Below, one piece after another: positions 51,023 to 61,185 of a stretch of 64,000 nucleotides of DNA. The notes beneath the pieces are model-generated. The model was not told where the DNA came from. It ran no database searches and was given only the letters and a program-made list of their open reading frames with translations. Each line of letters begins with the position of its first letter. Position 1 is the first letter of the stretch. The DNA comes from Flavobacterium sp. UBA7665. Its GTDB lineage: Bacteria; Bacteroidota; Bacteroidia; Flavobacteriales; Flavobacteriaceae. The translations under genes and the position numbers were made by a program. Location of the stretch: contig DLHP01000019.1 of assembly GCA_002483285.1 (NCBI GenBank), forward strand, positions 1-64,000, read 5' to 3'.

Positions 51023-54000
51023 TTATTTTTCGGCCTGCTCTAAAGGCAGCAGTATGATGAAAGTAGCGCCTGCTCCCGGTTGCGATTGCGCACTGATCCA
51101 ACCGTGGTGGTTCTGGGCGATTTTTCTACACATCGCCAATCCGATTCCAGTACCGGTATAAGACGTCTTGGCGTGCAGGCGTTGGAATATCGCAAATATC
51201 TTCTCGGCGTACGCCTGCTCAAAGCCAATTCCATTGTCACTGAGTTGCAACTTGCAATAGCGCTTGTCGTTAAGCACGCCGCTGAACTGCAGTTCTTGGG
51301 CCGATGGTTCGGACACGCTGATTTTGATACTGGGTTTCACATTCTCGGCCACATATTTAAGCGAATTTGAGATCAGGTTGCCAAACAATTGCGACAGTTG
51401 TAACGGAATACCTTCGATTACCGGAAGCGCTTCGGTGGTTATTTGCGCTTGCGTTTGCTCGATGGTAAGCTCGTATTCGGCTACAATTTCGGCAACGATA
51501 TCATTTAGATCAACGGGTTCAAAGGTTTCTGTAGCGCCCGACAATTGCGAAAATCCGAGTACATCGCGCACCAGGTTGGTCATGCGCTTGGCCGAAGTGT
51601 TGACTTTATCCATATACGCTCTGGATTTGTCGCTCACCGGCCCCATGCTGGCTTCGAGCAATTGCATATAAACGGCAATCTTTCGTACCGGTTCCTGCAA
51701 ATCGTGCGAAGCGATGTAGGCAAACTGCTGCAATTCCTGGTTGTTTACTTCGAGTGATTGGTTGAGTGTGGCGAGTTCGGCATTCACGCGTTCAATCTCT
51801 TCGGTGCGCTGTTTGACTTTAAATTCGAGTTCTTGCTGCAGCTTGCGCTCTTTGGTCACGTCTTGCGCCGTACCGCTTAAGAACTCGGGATTGCCATCCT
51901 GGTCGTAATAAACTTGCGCGTTAGCATGAATGATCCGCAGCTGTCCGGTCAGTTTGTTGATGATGGGGTGTTCGTTGTCGTACAAGCCAGAACTTCCGGG
52001 TTCGAGTACTGTGGCCACAGCCTCAGGCACACTGAATCTGAAGTCGTCCGGCAGCGGATTGTAGGCTTCGTCGACGCTTTTGGTATCCTCCGAAAAGCCA
52101 AGCCATTCCATAAATCGCGCAGAGTAGATAAACACCTTGTTTTTGATATCGAGTTTCCAGGTGGCAAGTTCTGCAAGTTCAACAGCGTTGTTGAGTGCCG
52201 CTCCGGCATCTTCTACCTTTTTTCTTGAAAGGACCTGCTCGGTCACATCGGTGGCGACTACGAGTATACCCGACACCTGTTCATTTTCGTCATGTCTCGG
52301 CTGGTAACTCAGATTCACATATATGGTTTCGAGTATGCCATTGCGCAAAAGTTTGGCTTCTACCTCGTTGGCCAGGAACGCTTCGCCGGTTGCAATTACG
52401 TTTTGCAACAGTTCGTCGAATCCTTGCCCTTGAAGTTCTGGCAAGGCCTCGAGCAAAGGCTTGTTGATGATTTCTTGGGGCTTTCGGCCCACGAGTTCGC
52501 AATAGAATTTGTTGGCCGAACGGAATGTCAGTCGTTCGATGTCGAGTGTTGCGATCGCCACGGGAGCCTCTTCAAAAGAAGCGAGTAGTTGTCTTTGCTG
52601 TTCATCGATTTGCCGTTGGATGAGTACCTGTTTGGTCACATCAATGGCCATATCCATCACGCCGTATATCTTACCCGTTGTGTCGCGGATTGCCTTGTAC
52701 GAAAAATCAAAATAGAAAGTCTGCAGTTTGCCGTCGACTACCAAATCGGCGGGCGCTGCCTTTGCTTCATAGGTTTCGCCGGTGGTAAAAACATGGTCAA
52801 GAATATCAAGGAACGGCTGCCCTTTGATTTCGGGTAAGGCTTCTATCAGCGGTTTGCCTATCACCGATCGGTCTTTTCCCCAAACGGCAATTATCGTGTC
52901 GTTGGCAATTTCAATTTTCATTTCACGCCCCGTGAAAAGACAGGTGGCTACGGGCGCCTGCTCAATCATTGACTTGAAACGGTTCTCGCTTTCGGCCAAT
53001 GCCAATTTCTGCATTTCCTGGGTGGTGATGTCGCGTACGGTACCCGAGAAAGCGGTAGGATTTCCCTGTTCGTCAGCAATTTGGGCGCCGATGATCACCA
53101 CACGGTGTACCGATCCATCTTCCCAAACAACCCTTGGCGCATAATACAGTTCACCCGTTTCTATGCCTGCTTTGATGGCTTCGTCGCGCATACCCATATC
53201 ATCGGGATGCACGTAGCGCAGCGCCTTTTTGTGCGTTAGGTTTTTGTTGGGTCGGCCGGTCATGATGGTGGCGAATTCGCCGGTATATTCAAATTCACCG
53301 GTTTCGAATTCAATTTTAAAAAGCCCAAGCCCGACACTTTTGATGGCCATATCGGTCAGTCGCCTGGCCTCAGCAATTTTGGCTTCTGATTTTTGCGTAT
53401 TCGTGATATCTTGTAACGTTCCGTTAAACCGGTAGGGTTTTTTGTTTTCGTCAAACCAGGTATTTCCCTTAGCCAAGACCACGCGCTCGGTACTTGTCGT
53501 TGGATCAATGATGGTGTACACAATCTCGTATTTTCCGCCCGACTCATAGGTGTTCGATTCTTCGATGGCGTCTAGAACCCGTTGCCGGTCTTTCTCTGCA
53601 ATCACCGCTATGGCGCTGTTTAGCGGAATGTCGTCTTGGGGTTGCAAGCCAAACCAGGTTTTTAACCGAGCGTTGGCCGAGAATTTTCCGGTGATCGGAT
53701 TTAAGTCCCAGGTACCTAATTCTGCGGCTTCGATGGCAAACTCCAATTCGGCTTTGCTGCTACTTAAATTTTTGATGGTGTCTACTTTGACGGTGGTTTC
53801 TGTACAGACCACCAAAACGCCGTCGACTTTGCCAGTGTCACCGTAAACCGCACTGTAGCTAAAGGTCCAGTAGACGTCTTCCATTTGGCCGTTCCTGAAA
53901 ATGGGCAACAGCAGATCTTCATAATAAACTGGTTTTCCGGTAGTGCGTACCTGTTGGATCAGCGGGTGGATGAAGTCCCAGATGTCAGGCCACGAATCCA

Positions 54001-54271
54001 CTCCGCGCGCGCCCATGGCTTTAGGATGTTTACCGTTGTTGCCCAGGCTTGGCCGATAGGCATCGTTGTAAAACTGGATCAAATCGTCGCCCCACCACAA
54101 GAACATGGGGAACTGTGACGAAAAAAGCAAAGCAAGCGTGTTGCGCAAACTTTGCGGCCAGTGGTCGGGATTTCCAAGTGAAGTGGACGCCCAGTCTACA
54201 GATCGGGCGAGGGTTGCACATTGGCCATCACCCTGGAGGAAGAAATAATTATTGTGGTTGGTAGCGCTCAA
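51023..54271 (-). CDS. Multi-PAS sensor histidine kinase
   Basis: 1,082 residues, no transmembrane segment, so cytoplasmic. About six PAS/PAC units (residues about 40-790; repeats such as YRFNGTLQDIT and FSGTVRDIT), a coiled coil, then HisKA (IASHDLQEPVRK, His near 855) and HATPase_c (N box QLFGNLISNSLKYV near 962; G boxes DNGIGFEQAY, YTGTGIGLAM). The HDLQEP H-box places it with phytochrome/PAS-linked kinases of the 'HWE-like' style. No response regulator gene adjoins it, so an orphan kinase. Confidence 0.9.
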   Translation of the reverse strand: MSATNHNNYFFLQGDGQCATLARSVDWASTSLGNPDHWPQSLRNTLALLFSSQFPMFLWWGDDLIQFYNDAYRPSLGNNGKHPKAMGARGVDSWPDIWDFIHPLIQQVRTTGKPVYYEDLLLPIFRNGQMEDVYWTFSYSAVYGDTGKVDGVLVVCTETTVKVDTIKNLSSSKAELEFAIEAAELGTWDLNPITGKFSANARLKTWFGLQPQDDIPLNSAIAVIAEKDRQRVLDAIEESNTYESGGKYEIVYTIIDPTTSTERVVLAKGNTWFDENKKPYRFNGTLQDITNTQKSEAKIAEARRLTDMAIKSVGLGLFKIEFETGEFEYTGEFATIMTGRPNKNLTHKKALRYVHPDDMGMRDEAIKAGIETGELYYAPRVVWEDGSVHRVVIIGAQIADEQGNPTAFSGTVRDITTQEMQKLALAESENRFKSMIEQAPVATCLFTGREMKIEIANDTIIAVWGKDRSVIGKPLIEALPEIKGQPFLDILDHVFTTGETYEAKAAPADLVVDGKLQTFYFDFSYKAIRDTTGKIYGVMDMAIDVTKQVLIQRQIDEQQRQLLASFEEAPVAIATLDIERLTFRSANKFYCELVGRKPQEIINKPLLEALPELQGQGFDELLQNVIATGEAFLANEVEAKLLRNGILETIYVNLSYQPRHDENEQVSGILVVATDVTEQVLSRKKVEDAGAALNNAVELAELATWKLDIKNKVFIYSARFMEWLGFSEDTKSVDEAYNPLPDDFRFSVPEAVATVLEPGSSGLYDNEHPIINKLTGQLRIIHANAQVYYDQDGNPEFLSGTAQDVTKERKLQQELEFKVKQRTEEIERVNAELATLNQSLEVNNQELQQFAYIASHDLQEPVRKIAVYMQLLEASMGPVSDKSRAYMDKVNTSAKRMTNLVRDVLGFSQLSGATETFEPVDLNDIVAEIVAEYELTIEQTQAQITTEALPVIEGIPLQLSQLFGNLISNSLKYVAENVKPSIKISVSEPSAQELQFSGVLNDKRYCKLQLSDNGIGFEQAYAEKIFAIFQRLHAKTSYTGTGIGLAMCRKIAQNHHGWISAQSQPGAGATFIILLPLEQAEK

Positions 54272-54378
54272 ATTGTATGGTGGTTTCTAGTATCTAATCT
54301 AAGAAAGAATTCGCAAAGTTCAAATGGTTTTGCCTATCATTTGAAGAAAATCGCTTCGTCGAAAAAAGCCTGCGTCCT

Positions 54379-57186
54379 TTACGGTTTTCGGGTTCCTTTT
54401 GCTGAGCGTGTTTCTTTTTTCACCACGGTATTCGTGATGGTATTGTAGATGGCGTCCTCGATGGGTTTTCCAGTTTTACTAAATACTTTGATTTTAGGAT
54501 CCTCGTGGGTTCCGGTCACTACTATGGGAATACCAATTAATCCGGCAGGCGGAAGGCCCAGCCTGATCCGCAGGTCAAGCAACCCGCTGAAGCTCGTCGC
54601 GCCCTTGATAGTTGGCCTGAAACCCGATACGCCAAAGGTAAAAGGGGCGATATCTATTACATTGTTGTCGATGGTGGTTTGGATGTTGATGCCCTTCATC
54701 TCGGGGTTGTTGATGCCCGACTGCCCCGTTTTTTCGCTCATTGTACCAAACAGTTTCAAACCCGTGACCTGCACATCGCTCAGGTTAATCGTGCCGCCGC
54801 CCGACAACGATTCGTAGATGGGCGCCATATTGCCGTCGAGATCTCCTTTTACGTTGTAATCCAGTGAGATGATGCCCTGTGCTTTTTCGGCTGCCGTTAC
54901 CATTTCGCGGAACATGGGTATTTCTTTGTAAGCGCGCTGCACATCGAAATTGTGCGCCTTGAAACGTGCCTCGAAATTGGCCGAAAGCGGCGTTTCATCT
55001 TTGTACCGCGCATCAATCGCCACGCTACATCCGATGATTTCAAATCCCACATTGCCCAGTGTAAACTGTCCGCCGCTAAGGCCCACTTTGCCCGACAGCG
55101 CTTGGAGTAACAGGCCATTGTATTCCACTTTATCGGCGTCTGCGGTAAGCGCTACATTGAGGTTTTTTGGGATTACCACTACGCCGCTCATTTTGGGATG
55201 GTCTTCTTTGGCGTCTTCCACTTGTGGCTTGCGGTCGGTGTTTTCGCCTTCCTTGAGCGCCATAAATTCGTCGACATTGATCAGTTTCGATTTGAGGTAA
55301 AAATTCCCCGAAAGTGTGCCGTTCGATTGCAGGAAGTAATTGATGGTATTGAGCAGGTAGCCGTTCAGTGCAAAATCGGATTTACCGTAATCGCAACGAA
55401 ATTTGTCAAAAAACATCTTTTCATTCTGGAACCTAAACAAGCCCTCGCGGATGAAAAAAGCTTTTGGGAACAACTCCGAAGTGGTCTTGATGTTGCGCAG
55501 CACAATCGTCCCTTTGTTGTTGAGCTTGTTGTATTGCCCGGTTGTGGCGTAACTTTCCTTTCCCTGCAACGATAAATCGGCTTTGGCGTATCCGGTCACA
55601 TCGAGCCCCTTGGTGGCAAACACCTGGTAAATTTTTCCCACATTGAGTTCGCCCTTGATGCGCGCGTCGTAGGTGACATCTTCATAATCCGAAACCTTGG
55701 CGTGCACATATACAGGGTTGCCTTCAAACACAAACGAGGCCGGCGTAACCGCTACCTGAAGTCCTTCAAACGTACCCAGATCGTTCTTTACGTTCGCCAC
55801 AAAGGTGATGTTGGTAATTGGGTTGGTGTAGTACTTGGTCTTGAGCCAGCCATTTTTAAGGCTGATGCCGCCTTTGGTTTTTGGGAATAATAATTTGTCG
55901 GCCGAAAAAGTTCCGTCGGCGCTGATATCGGCCAAAAGCGACCCACGCACATCAAACGCCTCGAAACCCATCGCCTGGTCGAACGCCTTGAGGTCGAGCG
56001 AACCTTTAATGCGCGCCTTGAGTTTCATTTCGGTGAGTCCTTGCGAGCTGAAGTCGGCATTGAAATAATCTTTTTCGCCGAGCTTAAACTGCAGCGCCTT
56101 CAAGTCGAGTGTTATTTTTTCGGGATTGAGTGCAGGCAATGAACCGGCCAAATCCATCTTAAAATCGGTCAGCGGAACCTTGGCCTGTTTGTACGAAACC
56201 GAGCCTTCGTTGATTTTGAGACCAAAACTCAAATCGGGTTGTTGCTTTTTGGCGGCATTGTAGCGTCCTTTGAACTTGAAGGTCAAATCGGCTTTGCCTT
56301 CAACCTTGGTCTGCTCGGCCCACGAGCCAAATTGTCGCGGCAGCACCGATAGCAAATCGCGCACGGTAGTATTTTTAGATGCTGCATTGATATCAATCTT
56401 ATAGCCATCGCGCAAAATGGTAAACAGTCCCGTAAATTCGAGTGGCAGTTCATTGATGCGCAACTCGTTTTTTTGCAGGATGAACGACAAGGCGTTGGTG
56501 TTGATGCGCGTAATCAAATCGGCGCTCAGGAATTTTTTCTTGAGGTAAGGCACGCGGTCGTAGTAAAAGTCGATCGAGTCGATTCGGGCATCGGTACGCA
56601 AATCGAACACATCGGCACTGAGGTCGCCTTTGCCCAAATAGTTGAAACCGTATGCATCCACGAGTATTTTAGCCGAACGGTCGCGGTATTTGATGTGGCA
56701 ATTCTCGAAATCGATCTTGTCCAACCGGATGGCCGTGCCTTCCTCGGTGCTATCCTTGGGTTGGTCTTTGGGTGCGATGTAGATGTTGTAATTGGCCTGG
56801 CCTTGCTCGTTGACCTTGACGTTAATGTCGGCTTCCGAAACGTACAGGGCATCGATTTTAACCTCATTAGAAAAAATCAGTTTGAACAGGTTGATGCCAA
56901 AAGCCACCTGTTTGGCCTTGAGCAAAGTTTCATTGCGATATGGCGCCGACCCAGTAAGCGAAAGATCGTCGAGCGAAACGGTGAGCGACGGGAAATGGGT
57001 AAAGAACGACAACTTAGAATGCGAGAAATCAAGCCGCGAATCGAGGCTTTTATTGGCGACTTTTTTCACTTGCTGCTCGATGGTTCCCGGGAAGAGCATG
57101 GGGAGTAGGAACATCAACAACAGTACACTAACAATGCCGATGCCGAGCCATTTCAACAGCTTTAAAACGATGGTTTGGATTTTCAT
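54379..57186 (-). CDS. AsmA-like / TamB-type inner membrane protein
   Basis: 935 residues, N-terminal anchor (about 8-28, LLKWLGIGIVSVLLLMFLLPMLFP), then a very long periplasmic repeat-beta region with AsmA-type start (SRLDFSHSKLSFFTHFPSLTVSLDDLSL) and C-terminal AsmA_2-like part (LKLFGTMSEKTGQSGINNPEM). Large AsmA-like proteins bridge membranes and move lipids. Stands alone. Confidence 0.87.
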   Translation of the reverse strand: MKIQTIVLKLLKWLGIGIVSVLLLMFLLPMLFPGTIEQQVKKVANKSLDSRLDFSHSKLSFFTHFPSLTVSLDDLSLTGSAPYRNETLLKAKQVAFGINLFKLIFSNEVKIDALYVSEADINVKVNEQGQANYNIYIAPKDQPKDSTEEGTAIRLDKIDFENCHIKYRDRSAKILVDAYGFNYLGKGDLSADVFDLRTDARIDSIDFYYDRVPYLKKKFLSADLITRINTNALSFILQKNELRINELPLEFTGLFTILRDGYKIDINAASKNTTVRDLLSVLPRQFGSWAEQTKVEGKADLTFKFKGRYNAAKKQQPDLSFGLKINEGSVSYKQAKVPLTDFKMDLAGSLPALNPEKITLDLKALQFKLGEKDYFNADFSSQGLTEMKLKARIKGSLDLKAFDQAMGFEAFDVRGSLLADISADGTFSADKLLFPKTKGGISLKNGWLKTKYYTNPITNITFVANVKNDLGTFEGLQVAVTPASFVFEGNPVYVHAKVSDYEDVTYDARIKGELNVGKIYQVFATKGLDVTGYAKADLSLQGKESYATTGQYNKLNNKGTIVLRNIKTTSELFPKAFFIREGLFRFQNEKMFFDKFRCDYGKSDFALNGYLLNTINYFLQSNGTLSGNFYLKSKLINVDEFMALKEGENTDRKPQVEDAKEDHPKMSGVVVIPKNLNVALTADADKVEYNGLLLQALSGKVGLSGGQFTLGNVGFEIIGCSVAIDARYKDETPLSANFEARFKAHNFDVQRAYKEIPMFREMVTAAEKAQGIISLDYNVKGDLDGNMAPIYESLSGGGTINLSDVQVTGLKLFGTMSEKTGQSGINNPEMKGINIQTTIDNNVIDIAPFTFGVSGFRPTIKGATSFSGLLDLRIRLGLPPAGLIGIPIVVTGTHEDPKIKVFSKTGKPIEDAIYNTITNTVVKKETRSAKGTRKP

Positions 57187-57369
57187 ATAGGGTGTTGTCT
57201 TGGCCTTACACTACCCACCAATTGTGAAGCGGTTCTCTAATTGGCAATGGAATGTAAGGTGATTGACTATTTTATAACCTGTTTGTTTTCGGGTTTAAAA
57301 TTATCAAACAACAACACGCAGTAACTTATGGAATTACGGGATAGTTTTTCAAGAATCGGAGCTAAGAGG

Positions 57370-59712
57370 TTACAGCTTGAACACTTTTATGTTGTCAATT
57401 TTTCTGTTGGCCACCACTTTTAGGAAATAAATGCCCGAAGCCAGCGCAGACAAATCAATCGCAGCCTTTCTCGCACCGACGCTTTTGGTCGCGACGCGCT
57501 GCCCTTGAACATTGTAAATGAATACTTCGTTAATCAATTCATTCGCTTGGATGTTAAAGACGTCACGAACCGGATTCGGATAATAGCCCAAGCCAGACAC
57601 CTCAAAACCAGAATTGGCTAAGTTACAAGGTGGCGTATTTACGGTAATTTGAATCGGCATGCTCACTGCATTCTGGTTAAGATAACACCCAACTGTATTG
57701 CCTTGCTGATCTTGGGCTGCAAGCAGGTTAAAGTAAAGAACGCCGCTTTCGGTCGGGGCAAAAGAATAGACCCGGTAGAAGTCAAAAGGATTGTCGAAGA
57801 TAAGCAAGGATTCAATCATTACGCCATTGTAATAGGCATCTATCCATACATTTTGGTTCCCGTAGCCGTTCGCGGCAATGAGTTGGTTCATGGTCACAGC
57901 ATCCCCAAGGCAAATCGTCGTGTTCGATATATTGCTAAGGGTGACCTCAAGCGGTATCGGATCAACGACGTTAACCGTTGTAGAAAATACTGCCGTCGGC
58001 GACCCCACACAGGTAGCATTGCTTGTCAGCTCGCAGCTTACAATATCATTATTTTGGAGCGTGTTGATGGTCAGCGTATTGGAGTTGGTGCCGACAGGCG
58101 CACCATTTACCCGCCATTGGTACACCGGATTTGTGCCGCCATCAAATGCCGTGACATTGCATTGGTAGGTTTTGCCACTGCACAAGGGCGAATACGGATG
58201 AAACAGACCGCTGAAAGAATCGGTAAATCCGCTCCATCCTACGATGGTCGGTGCAGCCACATCCTGGCTGATCTGGAAAGCCAGTGTTTCACCCAAGCCT
58301 TGCACGCCATCGCAAATTGGGATAATAAAGAAACGGTATTTGTCTGTACAAAATACCTGTGAAATAGGGTAGCTGATTGAATTTGCCGGATAGGACAAAG
58401 TCGTAAAATCGTTACCGCCGCCAGAAAGATTCCACGATCGCACTTTATACGACATTCCGGGCTCTGAAACCCATGAATAAGTGACCACATCGCTTGTGGT
58501 ATCGACCGAATAGAAAAGGCCGGCTACGCGTTTGGTTTCGCAAGGCAATTCGTTGCAATCGGTGATGCAGGCCACGGTATTGATGGTGTTGTTGATTGTT
58601 GCGATGGATTCTGGCGCCCAGGATGTCGTGTAGTTGACCGCCGGATTCATGATAAACCCGTCGGTGTGGTCGCAATGCAGGTTGTGCCCCATTTCATGCG
58701 AGAAGATTTGGCGCGTTAAGTCATTGTCGTCGGCAAAATTCTTGACGACCATGACCCCAGAAAGGGCGCAAGTAAAGCCGTTACCATTAGCCAACCCGAC
58801 AACGACATCCGTTCCGCCCTGGTTCTGCCATAAAACGGCAATTTTATCCTGCGGGTTTTCGAACATTTGATACCGCGCCGAAAAATAGAAACTGTCGTAA
58901 TTATCGCCTATTTCCAAAGTAGTCGGCCAGTTGTTGCAGGTATCACAAGTGACGATGTAATGCGCATCTACTTTAAAATGCACTTCATCCGACAGCCCGT
59001 TGGCGATGGTGTAATTGAGCTGCGACAGGTTCAGGATTTCGAGTGTCCGGTTGATGGCGGCATTAACATTCCCGAAGGTTTCATACATCGAATAATCGAT
59101 TGCGAATTGAAGTTCGATGGTCTTGCATCCGCCCGACGTTCTGTTAACTACGGGTTGAATGGGTTCGGATTTTTCTTTTTCGTGGGTAAGTCCGCAACCG
59201 AATGACCCACTTTCGATGATGTCCTTTACTTCATAATACACATATTGCCCGCGCGCTCCCGATGGGTCACTGTTTTTGACCGGTTCGATGTAAAATTCTT
59301 TTGTGCCTTTCTTGACGTAAAAACGGTAACGGCCTTCAAACATCGAAAATGCCAGTTGGTTATCGACAGTAGTGTTTAGGTTCGTGAAATATTGTCCGTC
59401 AAATCCCAGTTCTGCCAGGGTTTTTGACGAAACGCCGGATTTTCCCGCAATCCTTGTTTTATAATCGTGCGTCAATATCCGATTTTGCTTCAGCGCAAAC
59501 GAATAGTCCTGGTCAAGGCTGATGGTAATGGTCTGTCCGTCTGAAATGCGTTGCAAATCGTCATCCAATTCAAGGATTTTATAGCTTTTGAATTTGCCGT
59601 CGAGTTCGGCGTTTTCTACCTTTAACTCGTTAAATGAAATCCTGTTTTGCGTGTGTGCGACAAACGAACCGAAAAGAAAAATGATGATTAGCGCGGGTAA
59701 TTTTGGTAGCAT
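57370..59712 (-). CDS. T9SS-sorted reprolysin-like zinc metalloprotease
   Basis: 780 residues: signal peptide (about 1-20), propeptide-like region, metzincin catalytic domain with HEMGH at 339-343 and third ligand His349 (HExxHxxxxxH), then Met-turn GFIMNP. An Ig-like domain and a T9SS type A sorting tail (SGLGYYPNPVRDVFNI...FKL) follow. Secreted protease. It lies 10 bases after the sugar dehydrogenase gene, so co-expression is likely. Confidence 0.9.
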   Translation of the reverse strand: MLPKLPALIIIFLFGSFVAHTQNRISFNELKVENAELDGKFKSYKILELDDDLQRISDGQTITISLDQDYSFALKQNRILTHDYKTRIAGKSGVSSKTLAELGFDGQYFTNLNTTVDNQLAFSMFEGRYRFYVKKGTKEFYIEPVKNSDPSGARGQYVYYEVKDIIESGSFGCGLTHEKEKSEPIQPVVNRTSGGCKTIELQFAIDYSMYETFGNVNAAINRTLEILNLSQLNYTIANGLSDEVHFKVDAHYIVTCDTCNNWPTTLEIGDNYDSFYFSARYQMFENPQDKIAVLWQNQGGTDVVVGLANGNGFTCALSGVMVVKNFADDNDLTRQIFSHEMGHNLHCDHTDGFIMNPAVNYTTSWAPESIATINNTINTVACITDCNELPCETKRVAGLFYSVDTTSDVVTYSWVSEPGMSYKVRSWNLSGGGNDFTTLSYPANSISYPISQVFCTDKYRFFIIPICDGVQGLGETLAFQISQDVAAPTIVGWSGFTDSFSGLFHPYSPLCSGKTYQCNVTAFDGGTNPVYQWRVNGAPVGTNSNTLTINTLQNNDIVSCELTSNATCVGSPTAVFSTTVNVVDPIPLEVTLSNISNTTICLGDAVTMNQLIAANGYGNQNVWIDAYYNGVMIESLLIFDNPFDFYRVYSFAPTESGVLYFNLLAAQDQQGNTVGCYLNQNAVSMPIQITVNTPPCNLANSGFEVSGLGYYPNPVRDVFNIQANELINEVFIYNVQGQRVATKSVGARKAAIDLSALASGIYFLKVVANRKIDNIKVFKL

Positions 59713-59722
59713 ACAATTGGGT

Positions 59723-61090
59723 TTATTTGACTAGGATTTTCTTTTGGTCCACAAGCGTTTTATTAGCGTCGAATAGTTGAAGATAATACAAACCGGCGGT
59801 AAATCCGCTTACATCTACTTGACTGGAATAGGCAGCCGAATACATTTCTTTTCCGGTTGCATCGGTAATCGCAACAAATCCAATTTGAAAATTCGACTCA
59901 ATATTGAGCAAATGATCCGACGGAACTGGATAAATAGTAGTTTCATTTCCATCGGTAAAACCAGCCACAGCCAAAGCGTTGTTGCGCAGTTCAATGATCC
60001 GGTCATCGGTCGCAACTGGACTTCCCGCATAATCCTTGTTTGAGGTACACAGGAACACGCGGCCATCGGGCAACACCAAGACATCGCGCAACCTGCCGTA
60101 GGTATTGACCAAATAGGTATTTTGTTGTACCACCTGATTCCCGTCTTCACTGAGTTTGAGGTGGATCAGTTTCTTGTCTTTCAAGACCGCAAGCAGCAGT
60201 GAATGGTTCCATTCGGGGATCGCAGCGTTCTGGTAATAATCAATCCCGGCGGGCGCTATAGACGGCGACCACGACCAAATCGGCTCTTTGACGTTGTTGG
60301 CGTTGCAAAAGGTGATTTCGGCTGCGGTGTTGCAAAGCCCTTCTACGGTTGGCCAGCCATAATTCCTGTTGGGTTCGATGGTGTTGATCTCGTCATTGGC
60401 TCCGGTTCCGTGTTCGGAGCTGTAGAGTTTGCCGGCACCATAACACAGACCCTGCGGATTGCGATGGCCCAGCGAGTAGACATAGCTGCCCGGGATTGGG
60501 TTGTCTGTGGGGATGCTGCCATCAAGGTTCATCCGCAATACTTTTCCGTTGATCGAAGCCAGGTTTTGCGCCACGGCAGGCGTGCTGTAGGTATCGCCCA
60601 AACTGATGTACAGTTTGTCCTCGAGGATTACCATCCGCGACCCGTTGTGCGAGACTCCAGCCGGAATGCCGCCCATTATTATCGTCGCGTTGGTTAGTGT
60701 GTTGTTGGGTAAATCGAACGTGTAACGCACTATTTTAGAAGTCGTGGTCGAGTTGGCATAATGTACGTAAACAAAAGGTGTGTTGTTGAAATCCGGGTGC
60801 AATACAATCGAGTGCAAACCTACGCTAAACCCAAACAACGCCACATCGGGAATAGTGAATACCTGGCGGATTTCGTGAGTGTCGGGCTGTATGCGTTTGA
60901 TGTTGCCGCCGAGTTCGGTAAACCAAATCCAACCGTCGGCACCATAAGTCATGTCCCAAGGAACGCTTAAGTTGGTGGCAACGACAGTATTCTGAACCAC
61001 GGTCGTGCCGAGGTTAATCTGCGCTTGGCAAGGGTAGGCCAGGAGTATCAAAAACGCGAGGAAATTTTTAAAGTAATGTAGTTTTTTCAT
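59723..61090 (-). CDS. T9SS-sorted PQQ-dependent sugar dehydrogenase-like protein
   Basis: 455 residues: signal peptide (about 1-23), six-bladed GSDH-type propeller (VPWDMTYGADGWIWFTELGGNIKRI; HSIVLHPDF; LGHRNPQGLCYG; EHGTGANDEIN) and a T9SS sorting tail (TIYPVPSDHLLNIE...KKILVK). The fold oxidises aldoses with PQQ; substrate here unknown. In operon with the metalloprotease. Confidence 0.88.
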   Translation of the reverse strand: MKKLHYFKNFLAFLILLAYPCQAQINLGTTVVQNTVVATNLSVPWDMTYGADGWIWFTELGGNIKRIQPDTHEIRQVFTIPDVALFGFSVGLHSIVLHPDFNNTPFVYVHYANSTTTSKIVRYTFDLPNNTLTNATIIMGGIPAGVSHNGSRMVILEDKLYISLGDTYSTPAVAQNLASINGKVLRMNLDGSIPTDNPIPGSYVYSLGHRNPQGLCYGAGKLYSSEHGTGANDEINTIEPNRNYGWPTVEGLCNTAAEITFCNANNVKEPIWSWSPSIAPAGIDYYQNAAIPEWNHSLLLAVLKDKKLIHLKLSEDGNQVVQQNTYLVNTYGRLRDVLVLPDGRVFLCTSNKDYAGSPVATDDRIIELRNNALAVAGFTDGNETTIYPVPSDHLLNIESNFQIGFVAITDATGKEMYSAAYSSQVDVSGFTAGLYYLQLFDANKTLVDQKKILVK

Positions 61091-61185
61091 TGGTTAAGTA
61101 TTTGAAAATCAGCAGAAACTAAAGTAAATAAAAAACAGCAATTCACACCGGTTACGCCCGGTAAAATATTGGAAGCCTATAACTT

